Shown: positions 39,976 to 49,404, counted from the stretch's first letter. The stretch: 52,555 nucleotides of DNA from Clostridium celatum DSM 1785 (GCF_000320405.1 NZ_KB291600.1:1-52555); one strand, 5' to 3'. Numbers and translations are program-made. The notes: generated from the sequence alone by a model not told the origin.

Positions 39976-40881
39976 ATGAGCTTAAAAGAAGAAATACTTA
40001 AATTGAAAGAAGAAAAAAATGCATTAATAGTTGCTCATCTTTATCAATGTGATGAAATTCAAGAAATTGCTGATATAGTTGGTGATTCTTATTTTTTAAG
40101 TAAAAAGGCAATGGAAAGTGATAAAGAATTAATAATATTTTGCGGAGTAAAATTTATGGCTGAAAGTGCTAAAATTCTTTCTCCTAATAAAAAAATTCTT
40201 ATTCCTTCTAACAAAACCACATGTCCAATGGCTGATATGGCATTAGTTGATAGATTAGAAGAAATTATAGACAAGCATCCTAACGCTAAAGTTGTAAGCT
40301 ATATTAATTCAAACTTAGATATAAAAGCATTATCAGATGTATGTGTTACTTCATCATCAGCAATAGACATATTAAATAATATAGATGCTGAAGAAATAAT
40401 TTTCTTACCAGATAGAAATTTAGGAAGTTACTTAGCAGAACAACTTCCTAACAAGAACTTCATTTTATATCAAGGCTTCTGCCCTACACATGAAAGAATT
40501 GAAAAAGATGAAATACTAAACCTAAAAGAAAAATATCCAAATTATCCTGTATTAGTTCATCCAGAATGTAATAAAGAAGTTCGTGATTTAGCTAATTTTA
40601 TCGGAAGTACATCAGAGCTTATAAGCTTTACTACTTCCTCTAATGCAGACGGATTTATTGTTGTAACTGAAGAAGGTGTATTTTATGAAATGAAACTAAA
40701 AAGCCCTAATAAAATTTTTATCCCTACAAAAACAGGTATGATTTGTCCTAATATGAAAAAAATCTCTCTTAATGATTTATATAATTGTTTAAAAAATGAA
40801 GAATATGAAATTCATATTGATGAAGCTCTTAGGGTAAAAGCTCATAAAGCTTTAGAAAATATGCATCTTCTATCTGTATAG
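39976..40881 (+). CDS. nadA: Quinolinate synthase
   Basis: Condenses iminoaspartate with dihydroxyacetone phosphate to quinolinate, the second step of de novo NAD synthesis. The 301-residue protein is the short NadA form. The three [4Fe-4S] ligands are expected at C83 (TTCPMAD), C169 (GFCPTHERI) and C257 (MICPNMKK), the spacing seen in thermophile NadA. IVAHLYQCDEIQEIADIVGDSY opens the first of three similar domains. GAGGTG precedes the ATG. First gene of nadA-nadB-nadC, separated from nadB by 4 bp. Confidence 0.94.
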   Translation: MSLKEEILKLKEEKNALIVAHLYQCDEIQEIADIVGDSYFLSKKAMESDKELIIFCGVKFMAESAKILSPNKKILIPSNKTTCPMADMALVDRLEEIIDKHPNAKVVSYINSNLDIKALSDVCVTSSSAIDILNNIDAEEIIFLPDRNLGSYLAEQLPNKNFILYQGFCPTHERIEKDEILNLKEKYPNYPVLVHPECNKEVRDLANFIGSTSELISFTTSSNADGFIVVTEEGVFYEMKLKSPNKIFIPTKTGMICPNMKKISLNDLYNCLKNEEYEIHIDEALRVKAHKALENMHLLSV

Positions 40882-40885
40882 TATT

Positions 40886-42170
40886 ATGAATTATGATGTT
40901 TTAATAATTGGTACAGGAATTGCAGGCCTTTATACTGCTCTTAACTTAAGAGAAGATATTAGGATATTAATAATAACAAAAAATAAATTTAGGGATTGTA
41001 ATAGCTATTTAGCACAAGGGGGAATCTCTACGTCCCTTGGTACCTTTGATGAAGAAAATTATATTAAAGATACTCTTAAAGCTGGTACCTATCGTAATAA
41101 TAAAAGTGCTGTTAAACTTCTTGAAAAAAAATCTATTGAAAATATTGATAACTTAGTCAAAAATTGGAGTTCCTTTTGATAGAAATGAAGATAAATTACG
41201 ATATACCCGTGAAGGGGGGCACAGTGAATTTAGAATTGTCCATGTTAAAGATGAAACTGGTAAAGCTGTAATGGAATCATTGTTAAATGTGGTATCTCAA
41301 AAGTCAAATGTAACTATGCTTGAAGATACAAAGTTATTAGATTTAATTACTAAAGATAATATTTGCTATGGTGGTGTTCTTAAGAATAAAGAAAAAACTT
41401 TTACTGTTAATAGTAAATTTACCATTCTTGCAACTGGTGGTATTGGTGGAATATTTAACTCAACTACCAACGTAGAATATCTAACAGGTGATGCTATTAA
41501 TATTAGTCTTAAAAATAACATTGAAATTAAAGATATGGAATATCTTCAACTTCACCCTACAGTTTTATATGAACCTAACGCTAAAGGCAAAAAGCTTTTG
41601 CTTTCTGAATCATTACGTGGCGAAGGTGGCGTAATTATAAATCAACATAGAAAAGAGTTCATTGATTCTTTACTTCCTAGGGAGGTAGTTTCTTCTGCGA
41701 TACTAAAGGAAATTTCAAAAACTCCAAATAAACCTTATGTTTATCTTGATATGACTAAAAGACCTAAAAATTTTTTAACTGATAGATTTCCTTATCTTTA
41801 TAATGAATGCTTAAAAAGAGGATATGAAATGGATAAAGATTTATTACCTATAGCCCCTGCTCATCATTACTGCATGGGTGGAATTAAAGTTGATTTATAT
41901 TCAAAAACATCTATGGAAAATCTTTATGCTGTTGGTGAAGCTAGTTGTACCGGAGTCCATGGTAGTAATAGGCTTGCTAGTAATTCTCTTTTAGAAGCTT
42001 TAGTTTTTGGAAATCAAGCTGCTGAAAATATTAATTCTAAAATAAATGAAATTCAATTTAAAGAAATTATACAAACTCCTACAGAATTTGCATTAGATTC
42101 GTATGATAATTTTATAAACTTTTTAAAAGAAAAGGTGGATAGTAGATATGCTAAACTATTTAATTGTTGA
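40886..42170 (+). pseudogene. nadB: L-aspartate oxidase, frameshifted in this sequence
   Basis: Oxidises L-aspartate to iminoaspartate with FAD. The first frame (40886-41179) has the FAD-binding GTGIAGLYTALNL and SYLAQGGISTSLG. It then derails in an A5 run at 41159-41163, giving NWSSF and a stop. Dropping one A restores VKIGVPFDRNEDKLRYTREG, which is the conserved NadB substrate region. The second frame continues to 42170 with ATGGIGGIF, LHPTVLYEPN, APAHHYCMGGIKVD and the Arg-containing GVHGSNRLASNSLLEALVFG. The reconstructed length is 427 residues, short but normal for clostridia. An intact nadA and nadC around it argue that sequencing or assembly error is likelier than a dead gene. Confidence 0.88.
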
Positions 42171-42987
42171 TAATATAATAAAAGAAGCATTAAAAGAAGA
42201 TATTCCTTACGGTGATATTACAGCTTCATCAGTTGTAACACCTGATTCTAAAGCTAAAGCTTCTCTTATAGCTAAAGAAGATGGAATAATTTGCGGATTA
42301 TCCGTATTTGAAAGAGTTTTTAGTATATTAGGTGGTGTTAAATTTACTTCCTTTATTTCCGAAGGATCTTTTATAAAAAAAGGGGATATAATTGGTGAAG
42401 TTACCGGTAATGCTCTCAATATTTTAATGGGTGAAAGAGTTGCATTAAACTTACTCCAAAGGATGAGTGGTATTGCTACTTTAACTAATAAATATGTAAA
42501 AAAACTCGAAGGCCTTAACACTAAAATTTTAGATACCAGAAAAACTACTGCTAATCTTAGAATCTTAGAAAAATATGCTGTTAAAATTGGTGGTGGAAAA
42601 AATCATCGCTTTTCTTTATCTGATGGAATTTTAATTAAAGACAATCATATAGGATATGCAGGTAGTATAAGTGCAGCTGTTAAATTAGTTAAAGAAAATA
42701 GCTCTTTTGTTAGAAAAATAGAAGTTGAAACAGAATCTAAAAACGATGTTTTGGAAGCACTTGAAGCTGGTGTTGATATTATAATGCTTGATAATATGTC
42801 ACCATCCCAAGTGAAAGAAATGGTTAAGTTAATCAATGGACGAGCCATCATTGAATGTTCTGGAAACATAACCTTAGATACTGTTAGAGATTATGCCTTA
42901 CCAGGAGTTGATTTTATTTCATCTGGTGAATTGACTCACTCCATTAGAGCTTTTGATATATCATTAAAAAACTTCACAAGACTTTAA
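42148..42987 (+). CDS. nadC: Nicotinate-nucleotide pyrophosphorylase (carboxylating)
   Basis: Converts quinolinate and PRPP to nicotinate mononucleotide, completing the de novo branch. 279 residues, standard length, with EDIPYGDITA at the start, the PRPP/quinolinate motifs LDTRKTTANLRILEKYAVK and GGGKNHRFSLSDGILIKDNH, and IEVETE and DIIMLDNMSP strands of the barrel. It starts inside nadB (23-bp overlap) with AAAGGTGG upstream, so it is translationally coupled. Intact here. Confidence 0.95.
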   Translation: MLNYLIVDNIIKEALKEDIPYGDITASSVVTPDSKAKASLIAKEDGIICGLSVFERVFSILGGVKFTSFISEGSFIKKGDIIGEVTGNALNILMGERVALNLLQRMSGIATLTNKYVKKLEGLNTKILDTRKTTANLRILEKYAVKIGGGKNHRFSLSDGILIKDNHIGYAGSISAAVKLVKENSSFVRKIEVETESKNDVLEALEAGVDIIMLDNMSPSQVKEMVKLINGRAIIECSGNITLDTVRDYALPGVDFISSGELTHSIRAFDISLKNFTRL

Positions 42988-42992
42988 AATAA

Positions 42993-43027
42993 CAAATGGC
43001 AAATTTAATAAATGAATTTGCCATTTG
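42993..43027. terminator. Terminator after the nad operon
   Basis: A perfect 13-bp stem (42993-43005 with 43015-43027) and 9-nt loop, just past the nadC stop. It shares the AAATGGCAA arm with two other terminators in the window. Confidence 0.7.
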
Positions 43028-43075
43028 CTATTAAAATTATATATTTGAAATTTAAAGCAGCAATTTATAACTTAT

Positions 43076-44320
43076 CTAATCAAAAATATTTTCTATTCTT
43101 TTATTAATATTAGAAACATCTGTATTTATTTCAATGTTTTCATTAGTAATCTTATATTTTTCCTTAAGTTTTAATATTCTATAAACACTTTCATTTATTC
43201 TTTCTTCACTAATAATATTATTTTTTACAGCATTCTTTATTGAATTAATAACATTTAACTCATTTTCATATCCATGACAAACAAGTATTATATCAGCACC
43301 TGCATTAATTGATTTAACTGAAGCTTCACCAATATCATAATTTTCAATAATAGCTCCCATTGTCATATCATCAGTTATTACCACTCCATCAAACTCCATA
43401 TTTTCTCTTAAAACATTAGTTATAACTTCCTTAGACATAGTTGCAGGATTTTCACTATCAATCTTAGTTAATAATATATGTGAAATCATAATTGCATCAG
43501 CACCAGCTTTAATAGCATTTTCAAAAGGTATTAGCTCCAATTCTTTTAATTCAGCTAAAGATTTTTCTACTAAGGGTAATCCATAATGTGAATCTACATC
43601 AGTATCCCCATGCCCTGGAAAATGTTTTATTACCGATACAATTGAACTATCTCTTATTCCTTCCATAGTTTTTATTCCAAGCCTGCTTACTATATCCGAA
43701 GTTTCTCCATATGACCTATCTCCAATTACAGTATTATATGGATTACTTAATATATCTAATGATGGTGCAAAATCCATATTATATCCTTGTTGCTTTAATT
43801 CATCTGCAATTATTTTTCCTATATTATAATTTATATTTTCATCATCAAACGCTCCTATATACTGGGCGCTTGGTATTGCTAAAAATTCATTTGGTGTTCT
43901 AGATACACTTCCCCCTTCTTCATCAACTGCTATAAATAATGGGAATTTATTACTTGTATTTATTTTTTTAAATTCATTAGTTAAATTTATAACACCCTCT
44001 AAACTTTCTACATTGTTGCTAAAAAATATTACTCCGCCAACATGGTTATCTAATATTAATGACTTAATATTTTCATTAATATTTTGACCATCAAATCCCA
44101 CAATAAGCATCTGACCTATTTTTTCATTTAAAGACATTTCCTCAATATTTTTTTGAAGTTTATCTTCATTTTCCTCTTTGGTACTTTTATCCACTATGTT
44201 CTCTTCCTTTGAATCAAGTTGTTTGTTATCAATATTATTATCATTTATATTATTGTCTTTACAACTCCAAAAGAACGTTATTCCTATTATTAAAATTATA
44301 AATATTATTGCTCTCTTCAT
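43076..44320 (-). CDS. GH3 beta-N-acetylhexosaminidase lipoprotein (NagZ-like)
   Basis: Cleaves terminal beta-GlcNAc, in peptidoglycan recycling or glycan degradation. 414 residues: signal peptide with a lipobox-like FWSC (Cys20), a short Asn/Asp/Lys linker, then one GH3 barrel. The NagZ-type loop with catalytic His is KHFPGHGDTDVDSHYGLP (near residue 234); the nucleophile Asp lies in VVITDDMTMGAI (near 316). There is no C-terminal GH3 sandwich, as in NagZ. AGGGGG precedes the ATG. The lipid anchor places it outside the membrane, where Gram-positive NagZ homologues act on wall fragments. Monocistronic. Confidence 0.88.
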   Translation of the reverse strand: MKRAIIFIILIIGITFFWSCKDNNINDNNIDNKQLDSKEENIVDKSTKEENEDKLQKNIEEMSLNEKIGQMLIVGFDGQNINENIKSLILDNHVGGVIFFSNNVESLEGVINLTNEFKKINTSNKFPLFIAVDEEGGSVSRTPNEFLAIPSAQYIGAFDDENINYNIGKIIADELKQQGYNMDFAPSLDILSNPYNTVIGDRSYGETSDIVSRLGIKTMEGIRDSSIVSVIKHFPGHGDTDVDSHYGLPLVEKSLAELKELELIPFENAIKAGADAIMISHILLTKIDSENPATMSKEVITNVLRENMEFDGVVITDDMTMGAIIENYDIGEASVKSINAGADIILVCHGYENELNVINSIKNAVKNNIISEERINESVYRILKLKEKYKITNENIEINTDVSNINKRIENIFD

Positions 44321-44536
44321 AATACCCCCTAGATTTCACTTAGATATCTATACTTTTTAATTAATATCCAAAGACATATTCCAAAACTTATAATCACTTA
44401 ATTTTTTCATTATTAATTTTAGCAAATAAATTTTCAGGTTAATTTTCAACTATACTCATATAAAATTCATATGACATAATTAAAATTTATATTATCTATT
44501 TTAACAAATGATAATTTCTTTTATATACACTAAGGA

Positions 44537-45352
44537 GTGATTTATATAAAAAATAATACAAATTTGACTAATTACTTAACTTTAAAAAGACAAAAATTAA
44601 AAAGACGTAAAAATTTAAGAAAATTATTTATATACTTATTAATATGTTGTGTTCCAATTTTAACATTTATATTTAAAATTTCATCTATATTCCTTGATTC
44701 TACTTCAACTTCTACTAATAATTCAAATTACGTTTTGTCCTCTAATTCATTATTACGAAGTATAGAAGATAGTATTACAATATGTATTGATGCAGGACAT
44801 GGTGATTGGGATGTTGGAGCCGAAGGTATTACTGGCTCATATGAAAAAGATATAAATTTAGCTGTAGCATTAAAATTAGGTGAAAAATTAGAAAACTCAG
44901 GAGTTAATGTTGTATATACTCGAGACTCTGATACACTAAACTGGTCTGATAATGCTATAGAAAATTTGTACGAAAGAGTTAATATTTCTAAAAATAATAA
45001 TTCTGATTTATTTATCTCTATACATTGCAATAATTCTGATGAATCTTCTTATTATAATGGTGTAGAAACTTGGTATAATCCTAATGATTATAATAGTGAA
45101 TTATTTGCTACCATAATTCAAGATGAACTTGCTAGTTTAGAATATACAGAAGATAGAGGAATAAAAAGTTATTCTGCTGATTATACTTTAGCTGTTTTAG
45201 ACCATAATATTATTCCTTCAGTACTTGTAGAGTTAGGTTTTTTAAGCAATTATTATGATGAAGCCTTTTTACTGTCGGAAAGTGGACAAGAACTTTGTGC
45301 AACTGCACTATATAATGCTATTCAAACAGCAATTGAAGATATCTTAAATTAA
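44537..45352 (+). CDS. N-acetylmuramoyl-L-alanine amidase (Amidase_3), non-AUG start
   Basis: A zinc amidase that cuts the muramic acid-alanine bond of peptidoglycan, CwlD/LytC type. An N-terminal basic stretch and one membrane helix (about 27-52 of the open frame) lead to the catalytic domain. The Zn/catalytic residues are intact: H88 in DAGHGDWD, Glu in GSYEKDINL, His in FISIHCNN, Glu in VLVELGFLSN. The frame contains no ATG at all. AAGGAG (44532-44537) is ideally spaced for ATA at 44546; GTG at 44537 overlaps the ribosome site and TTG at 44564 is too far. I give the frame from the GTG; the true start is uncertain by a few codons. The last codons are part of its terminator. Confidence 0.85.
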   Translation: MIYIKNNTNLTNYLTLKRQKLKRRKNLRKLFIYLLICCVPILTFIFKISSIFLDSTSTSTNNSNYVLSSNSLLRSIEDSITICIDAGHGDWDVGAEGITGSYEKDINLAVALKLGEKLENSGVNVVYTRDSDTLNWSDNAIENLYERVNISKNNNSDLFISIHCNNSDESSYYNGVETWYNPNDYNSELFATIIQDELASLEYTEDRGIKSYSADYTLAVLDHNIIPSVLVELGFLSNYYDEAFLLSESGQELCATALYNAIQTAIEDILN

Positions 45353-45365
45353 GATATCTTCAATT
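45331..45365. terminator. Terminator embedded in the amidase 3' end
   Basis: The 17-base arm 45331-45347 (last amidase codons) is fully complementary to 45349-45365 after the stop. T-rich DNA follows. Protein-coding sequence doubles as the stem, and it may serve the convergent gene too. Confidence 0.7.
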
Positions 45366-45401
45366 ATTTTATATAAATTAATTTTATAGTATATATTTTA
45401 A

Positions 45402-46085
45402 TTATTTAATTCTATATAATTTTTTTGAATTATATCCTATATGAACTATTTTTATTATAATTGAAAATACTGCAAGTATAGCCAGTATAGTTATTGCATA
45501 TATCATAAATACTTCTTGCGGTAATGCATTAATTATAGGATCCGTAGCAGAGTCAAAAATCCAATAATCATTTCTAAAAAATATTTTATGAAATATAATA
45601 AATACTTTAGAAAAATCAATACTAAATAAAATGCCAAGCACTATAAAAAAATTTATTAAAATATTTGCACTTAAATTAAAATTATTAATTAAACTTTTTA
45701 TTGTCTCCTTATTTTTAGTCAACTTCTGCAAAAAAAAGTAAATTATCATACCCAAGATAAAAATTATTGATATATATATTAAATTTATAAATATATGTTT
45801 TACTTCCATAAAATGAATTTCTCCAGCATAACTCATAGTAAAATCATCAAATCTAAGCTTTTCTATAAAAGGATTTTGAAGATACTTAACTAATCCATTA
45901 TAATTTTTCATTAAATTTTCTGCTGAAACACCTGTTTCTTCAACTAAATTATATTTGTTTATCATAATCTTGTACATAAATGTAGAATTTAAAACTATAA
46001 CTGTTGCAATTGAAACTATAGAAATTGATGTAATTATTCCAACTAACAATTTAAATAACATTTTTCCTATTACTTTAATACTCAT
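45402..46085 (-). CDS. DUF1461/TIGR01906-type integral membrane protein
   Basis: 227 residues with about five hydrophobic segments and one extracellular loop. The loop carries KYLQNPFIEKLRFDDFTMSY followed by AGEIHFMEVKHIF, which matches the characteristic S-x-x-GE-x-HM-x-DVK region of the TIGR01906 membrane family common in lactobacilli and clostridia. Its function is not known. AAAGGAT precedes the ATG. Single gene on the minus strand. Confidence 0.75.
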   Translation of the reverse strand: MSIKVIGKMLFKLLVGIITSISIVSIATVIVLNSTFMYKIMINKYNLVEETGVSAENLMKNYNGLVKYLQNPFIEKLRFDDFTMSYAGEIHFMEVKHIFINLIYISIIFILGMIIYFFLQKLTKNKETIKSLINNFNLSANILINFFIVLGILFSIDFSKVFIIFHKIFFRNDYWIFDSATDPIINALPQEVFMIYAITILAILAVFSIIIKIVHIGYNSKKLYRIK

Positions 46086-46151
46086 ATATTATCCTTTTCT
46101 TATTTACTATTTTTTAATCATTTTACTTTATATGTATATTTTATCACAAAA

Positions 46152-46192
46152 AAATATAAGACAAATTTATTTTATGCTTTTGTCTTATATTT
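46152..46192 (-). terminator. Terminator after the 254-aa membrane protein
   Basis: A perfect 14-bp stem (46152-46165 with 46179-46192), 13-nt loop, T-rich on minus-strand exit. Confidence 0.75.
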
Positions 46193-46200
46193 AATTTATT

Positions 46201-46965
46201 TTACTTATTATTTTCTAAAAAACACTTATCTTTTTCTTTTTTATCCCTATTATCAAATGGATTGTTTATAAGTGCCTTACAATATAAACTTGGATAATTT
46301 TTACTTAGATACTTCATATATTCAGCCCATTCTATAGTTAAATACTTATATACAACCATTAAGTCTTTTTCTATATGTTGTATTTCATATTCTTCTATAT
46401 CAGGTGAATATCTAGTATCTAATTCTTCCTTTAAATGCATTATAGTCATTAGCATTTCTGTAAAAGTTTCATGCTCTAATAAATTTCCATTTGAAATTAA
46501 ATTAATAAGTAAATCCCTATTTTCATCTAATTTATTTCTTATATCTTTTAAATTAATTTTATTAATATCTATTTCATAATCATATTCTAAAATATCATTA
46601 TGTAACTTAGAAAAAGATTTACCACACCAAGTATCTGCAGTTATAGTTCTATGATTAGCCATAACTCCATGTGTATCACCTTTCACTATATCTGAAAGTA
46701 GTTTTGTTCCAAGTTCTGTATAGAATAGTCCTATAAGCATATTTAATTTTTCTAATAAATGCTCCTTTTCCCTCTTTTCAAGCATTCTATCAATTACTAT
46801 AGTAGTAAAGAATACTTCCATTGGTATAAATGCAATATCTGCTACTAAAAATATTAGTGTGTGATGTACATCTTTAAAAAGTAAAATATGAATATAATGT
46901 AATACTAATGATAATATTACCAATCCTGCACCTATTAATATAGTTTCTTTAGTTTTTTTCTTCAA
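46201..46965 (-). CDS. Hypothetical membrane protein with cytoplasmic helical domain
   Basis: A 254-residue protein I cannot place in a named family. Two membrane helices near the N-terminus (about 8-26 and 33-58) are followed directly by a charged coiled-coil start (DRMLEKREKEHLLEKLNML) and a long soluble helical region. Conserved-looking polar stretches include ELGTKLLSDIVKGDTHG and TADTWCGKSF. The start codon is TTG with AAGGAG about 10 nt upstream. The architecture (two helices plus cytoplasmic bundle) suggests a membrane-tethered signalling or scaffold protein, but that is a guess. Confidence 0.65.
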   Translation of the reverse strand: MKKKTKETILIGAGLVILSLVLHYIHILLFKDVHHTLIFLVADIAFIPMEVFFTTIVIDRMLEKREKEHLLEKLNMLIGLFYTELGTKLLSDIVKGDTHGVMANHRTITADTWCGKSFSKLHNDILEYDYEIDINKINLKDIRNKLDENRDLLINLISNGNLLEHETFTEMLMTIMHLKEELDTRYSPDIEEYEIQHIEKDLMVVYKYLTIEWAEYMKYLSKNYPSLYCKALINNPFDNRDKKEKDKCFLENNK

Positions 46966-47060
46966 CTATTTTCTCTCCTTATGTATATAATTGAGGGATA
47001 CTCTTTTCTTATGGCGCTTATAGTATATCAATTAAATTTATTCAAGTAAATATAAATAAA

Positions 47061-47102
47061 TAAAGTTATAATTGTAATTATTTTCTTACAATTATAACTT
47101 TA
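47061..47102 (-). terminator. Terminator after the 49-aa gene
   Basis: A perfect 17-bp stem (47061-47077 with 47086-47102), 8-nt loop, 27 bp beyond the stop of the small gene. Confidence 0.8.
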
Positions 47103-47128
47103 TTATTAAAAATAAATTCTATCTTTAT

Positions 47129-47278
47129 TTAAGATAATTCTTCATTTTTTTCATTTGTAAATACTGTTGATGGATCTATACCTAATTCTTCACATGCCTC
47201 ATCTAAATTGCATCCATTCTCATCCATATACTTTGCTACATAAGCATTTACATCAATCTTTGAATATACATTTTCCAT
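47129..47278 (-). CDS. Small acidic protein, 49 aa, unknown
   Basis: Starts MENVYSKIDVNAYVAKYMDE and continues with an acidic helical stretch (NLDEACEELGIDPSTV). Net negative, two Cys, no membrane segment. AGGAGG lies 8 nt before the chosen ATG at 47278; another ATG five bases upstream is in a different frame and soon stops. It has its own strong terminator, which supports a real gene. Possibly a small DNA- or protein-binding helix-turn-helix, but not recognisable. Confidence 0.65.
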   Translation of the reverse strand: MENVYSKIDVNAYVAKYMDENGCNLDEACEELGIDPSTVFTNEKNEELS

Positions 47279-47692
47279 ACCATAATCCTCCTAAAAATAA
47301 TATAAAACTTAATATCTCCAATATTATAATTTATATTCTACCTTGTATTTTATATGTGTTACTCTATAGAATATTCATATTTCATTAATTTTTTGGTAAC
47401 CTTTACTTAAAATTTATTTGTATTTTTTTCTATATATTCCAATATTTTATTAATTCTACACTTCTTTATTTTCTCCTTCTTAATATTTTAAATTTAATAA
47501 AATTAATAATATTAAAAAATTAACCACCTGATATATAGTGTAATAATTATATCTGTTTATCTAATTATGTAAATATGAATGCTATATTAATTATATTAAA
47601 AATATGTTTTAGAACTAATTTTCCAAACTTTATGTTATACTATATTTTATATTATAAAATTAGGAAATTTTTTAATAGGAGGTACTTAAAAT
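47279..47692. other. 414-bp intergenic region, nothing identified
   Basis: Very AT-rich DNA between divergent genes. No plausible small gene, hairpin or palindrome stands out apart from the AGGAGG of the downstream permease. Confidence 0.5.
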
Positions 47693-48868
47693 ATGAAAAT
47701 ACATTATGATAAAAAGCTACTTAAATACTGCCTATATGTTAGTCTTACTTCCATAGCTATCTACTTAGCTCTTACTATAATGTCTAATATAGGTACGATT
47801 TTTACTACTACTATAAATATTCTGCACCATGGTCTTAATTTAATAAAGCCTCTAATTATTGCTCTAATTATTGCATACTTATTATTTCCTTTAACTAAGG
47901 CTGTAGAAAACTTTTTAAGAACAAATTCATTTTATAAAGTAAAAAAGCATGATAATAGAAGATTATTATCTATTATTTCATCTTACGTCCTTGTTTTAGG
48001 AGTAATTTTAATAATTCTTTGGGGAATTTACTTTATGATTGGTGGACAATTATCAAATAATCCAACAATAAGTAATATTATTGATGATATATCTAACTAT
48101 CTTAACACTAATTCATTTTCTACTTCATCAATAGAAACTACTTTACGTAATTTAAATATTCCTTTTATTGATTCACTTGAACCTTATATTATTCAAATTG
48201 TAAATGCACTACAAACTTATATTATGAGTAATTTAGGTGCTATGACATCAAATATAATGTCTATTGGTAGCAGTATTGCTTCATTTTTCATAGCTTTAAT
48301 TATAAGTATATATATTTTAAAAGATTACGAGTATTTTATAGGTTTGTGGAAGAAACTATATAACCTAATTTTTAGAAGAAGTTCTCTTGGAAATAAAATA
48401 ATTAAAATATTTAAAGTTATAAATGATGTATTTTCAAAATTTATTCGTGGTCAATTATTAGAAGCCTTTTTTGTTGGTGCATTATCTTCTATTGCACTTG
48501 CAATTGTAAGAATAGACTATGCTGTGGTAATAGGAATTATTGCCGGTATATGCAACCTTATTCCTTATGTAGGTCCTATTGTTGGAACTGTTCTTGCCGC
48601 TATTATGGGGTTACTGAGCGGAAGACCTATAAAAGTACTTTATGCTATTATTGCTATGCTTATTGTTCAACAAGTTGATAATAACTTCTTAGCTCCTAAG
48701 ATAGTAGGAAATAGTGTAGGACTTCATCCAGTATTTACAATGATGGCAATTTTAATTGGTGGAAATATAGGTGGATTATTTGGAATGCTACTTGCTGTGC
48801 CAATTGTAGCATCAATTAGAGTATTATTTAACATGTGGTACGAAAAATACATAACTATCGAACAATAA
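47693..48868 (+). CDS. AI-2E transporter-family permease (UPF0118)
   Basis: A 391-residue membrane protein of the AI-2 exporter-like (PerM/YtvI/YueF) family with seven to eight helices. The conserved half is clear: FSKFIRGQLLEAFFVGALSS, IAGICNLIPYVGPIVGTVLA, QQVDNNFLAPKIVGNSVGLH and FGMLLAVPIVA. Members range from autoinducer efflux to Na+/H+ antiport, and many have no known substrate, so transport of AI-2 should not be assumed. AGGAGG precedes the ATG. Monocistronic. Confidence 0.88.
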   Translation: MKIHYDKKLLKYCLYVSLTSIAIYLALTIMSNIGTIFTTTINILHHGLNLIKPLIIALIIAYLLFPLTKAVENFLRTNSFYKVKKHDNRRLLSIISSYVLVLGVILIILWGIYFMIGGQLSNNPTISNIIDDISNYLNTNSFSTSSIETTLRNLNIPFIDSLEPYIIQIVNALQTYIMSNLGAMTSNIMSIGSSIASFFIALIISIYILKDYEYFIGLWKKLYNLIFRRSSLGNKIIKIFKVINDVFSKFIRGQLLEAFFVGALSSIALAIVRIDYAVVIGIIAGICNLIPYVGPIVGTVLAAIMGLLSGRPIKVLYAIIAMLIVQQVDNNFLAPKIVGNSVGLHPVFTMMAILIGGNIGGLFGMLLAVPIVASIRVLFNMWYEKYITIEQ

Positions 48869-48972
48869 AGTAATATTACTATCCAACATTATATGGAAAA
48901 AGTTTCGATATCACCTTTAGAAATAACGCTTAAGAGTCTATTTTCTATCAAATTATATTAAATGCTAGATTA

Positions 48973-49016
48973 GAAAAAGTGCTGATATAATAGTCAAATT
49001 ATATCAGCACTTTTTC
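48973..49016. terminator. Bidirectional terminator between convergent genes
   Basis: A perfect 19-bp stem (48973-48991 with 48998-49016), 6-nt loop, A5 on the left and T5 on the right. It closes the permease gene and the opposing 122-residue gene. Confidence 0.85.
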
Positions 49017-49035
49017 GGTTAACTTTAACTTTTAG

Positions 49036-49404
49036 TTATATTAAACAACCTATTAGCATTGTTATTAGTCCCCCAATAATTAGCGTGATGTAACTAACCC
49101 CTATGCTTAAATTTTTCTTAAGTTTATTTACAGGTTTTTCTTGCTCCCTCCTTGCAGCTTCAAGGTTCGTATAATTATTATAAGATGATCCAGTATCTTG
49201 TCCTATTAAATTTATTGAACTTATAGATATTCCTCTCATAGAACTAAAAAAGCCTACTATAATTAATAATATTCCTTCTATAAATATTGCATCTTTATAA
49301 TTTAATGTAGAATTATTAGATATTATTAGTGCAATAACTCCAGCTATTATAGTCCAAATCAATATATATAACCCATACCTTAATAAAGCCATCACTTTTT
49401 TCAT
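49036..49404 (-). CDS. Small membrane protein, 122 aa, unknown
   Basis: Three hydrophobic segments (about residues 8-28, 39-57 and 98-121) with a polar cytoplasmic or external loop containing GSSYNNYTNLEAARREQEKPV. I do not recognise the family. GGGGGT lies upstream of the ATG. It is followed upstream on the same strand by the 55-residue membrane protein (78 bp apart), so the two may be co-transcribed. Confidence 0.7.
   Translation of the reverse strand: MKKVMALLRYGLYILIWTIIAGVIALIISNNSTLNYKDAIFIEGILLIIVGFFSSMRGISISSINLIGQDTGSSYNNYTNLEAARREQEKPVNKLKKNLSIGVSYITLIIGGLITMLIGCLI

Noticed and set aside
48895..48935. Similarity between the region after the AI-2E permease and the inverted repeat at 37099-37193 (shared TTTCGATATCA)
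   Set aside because: Only 11 bases agree and the flanks differ; expected by chance at this base composition.
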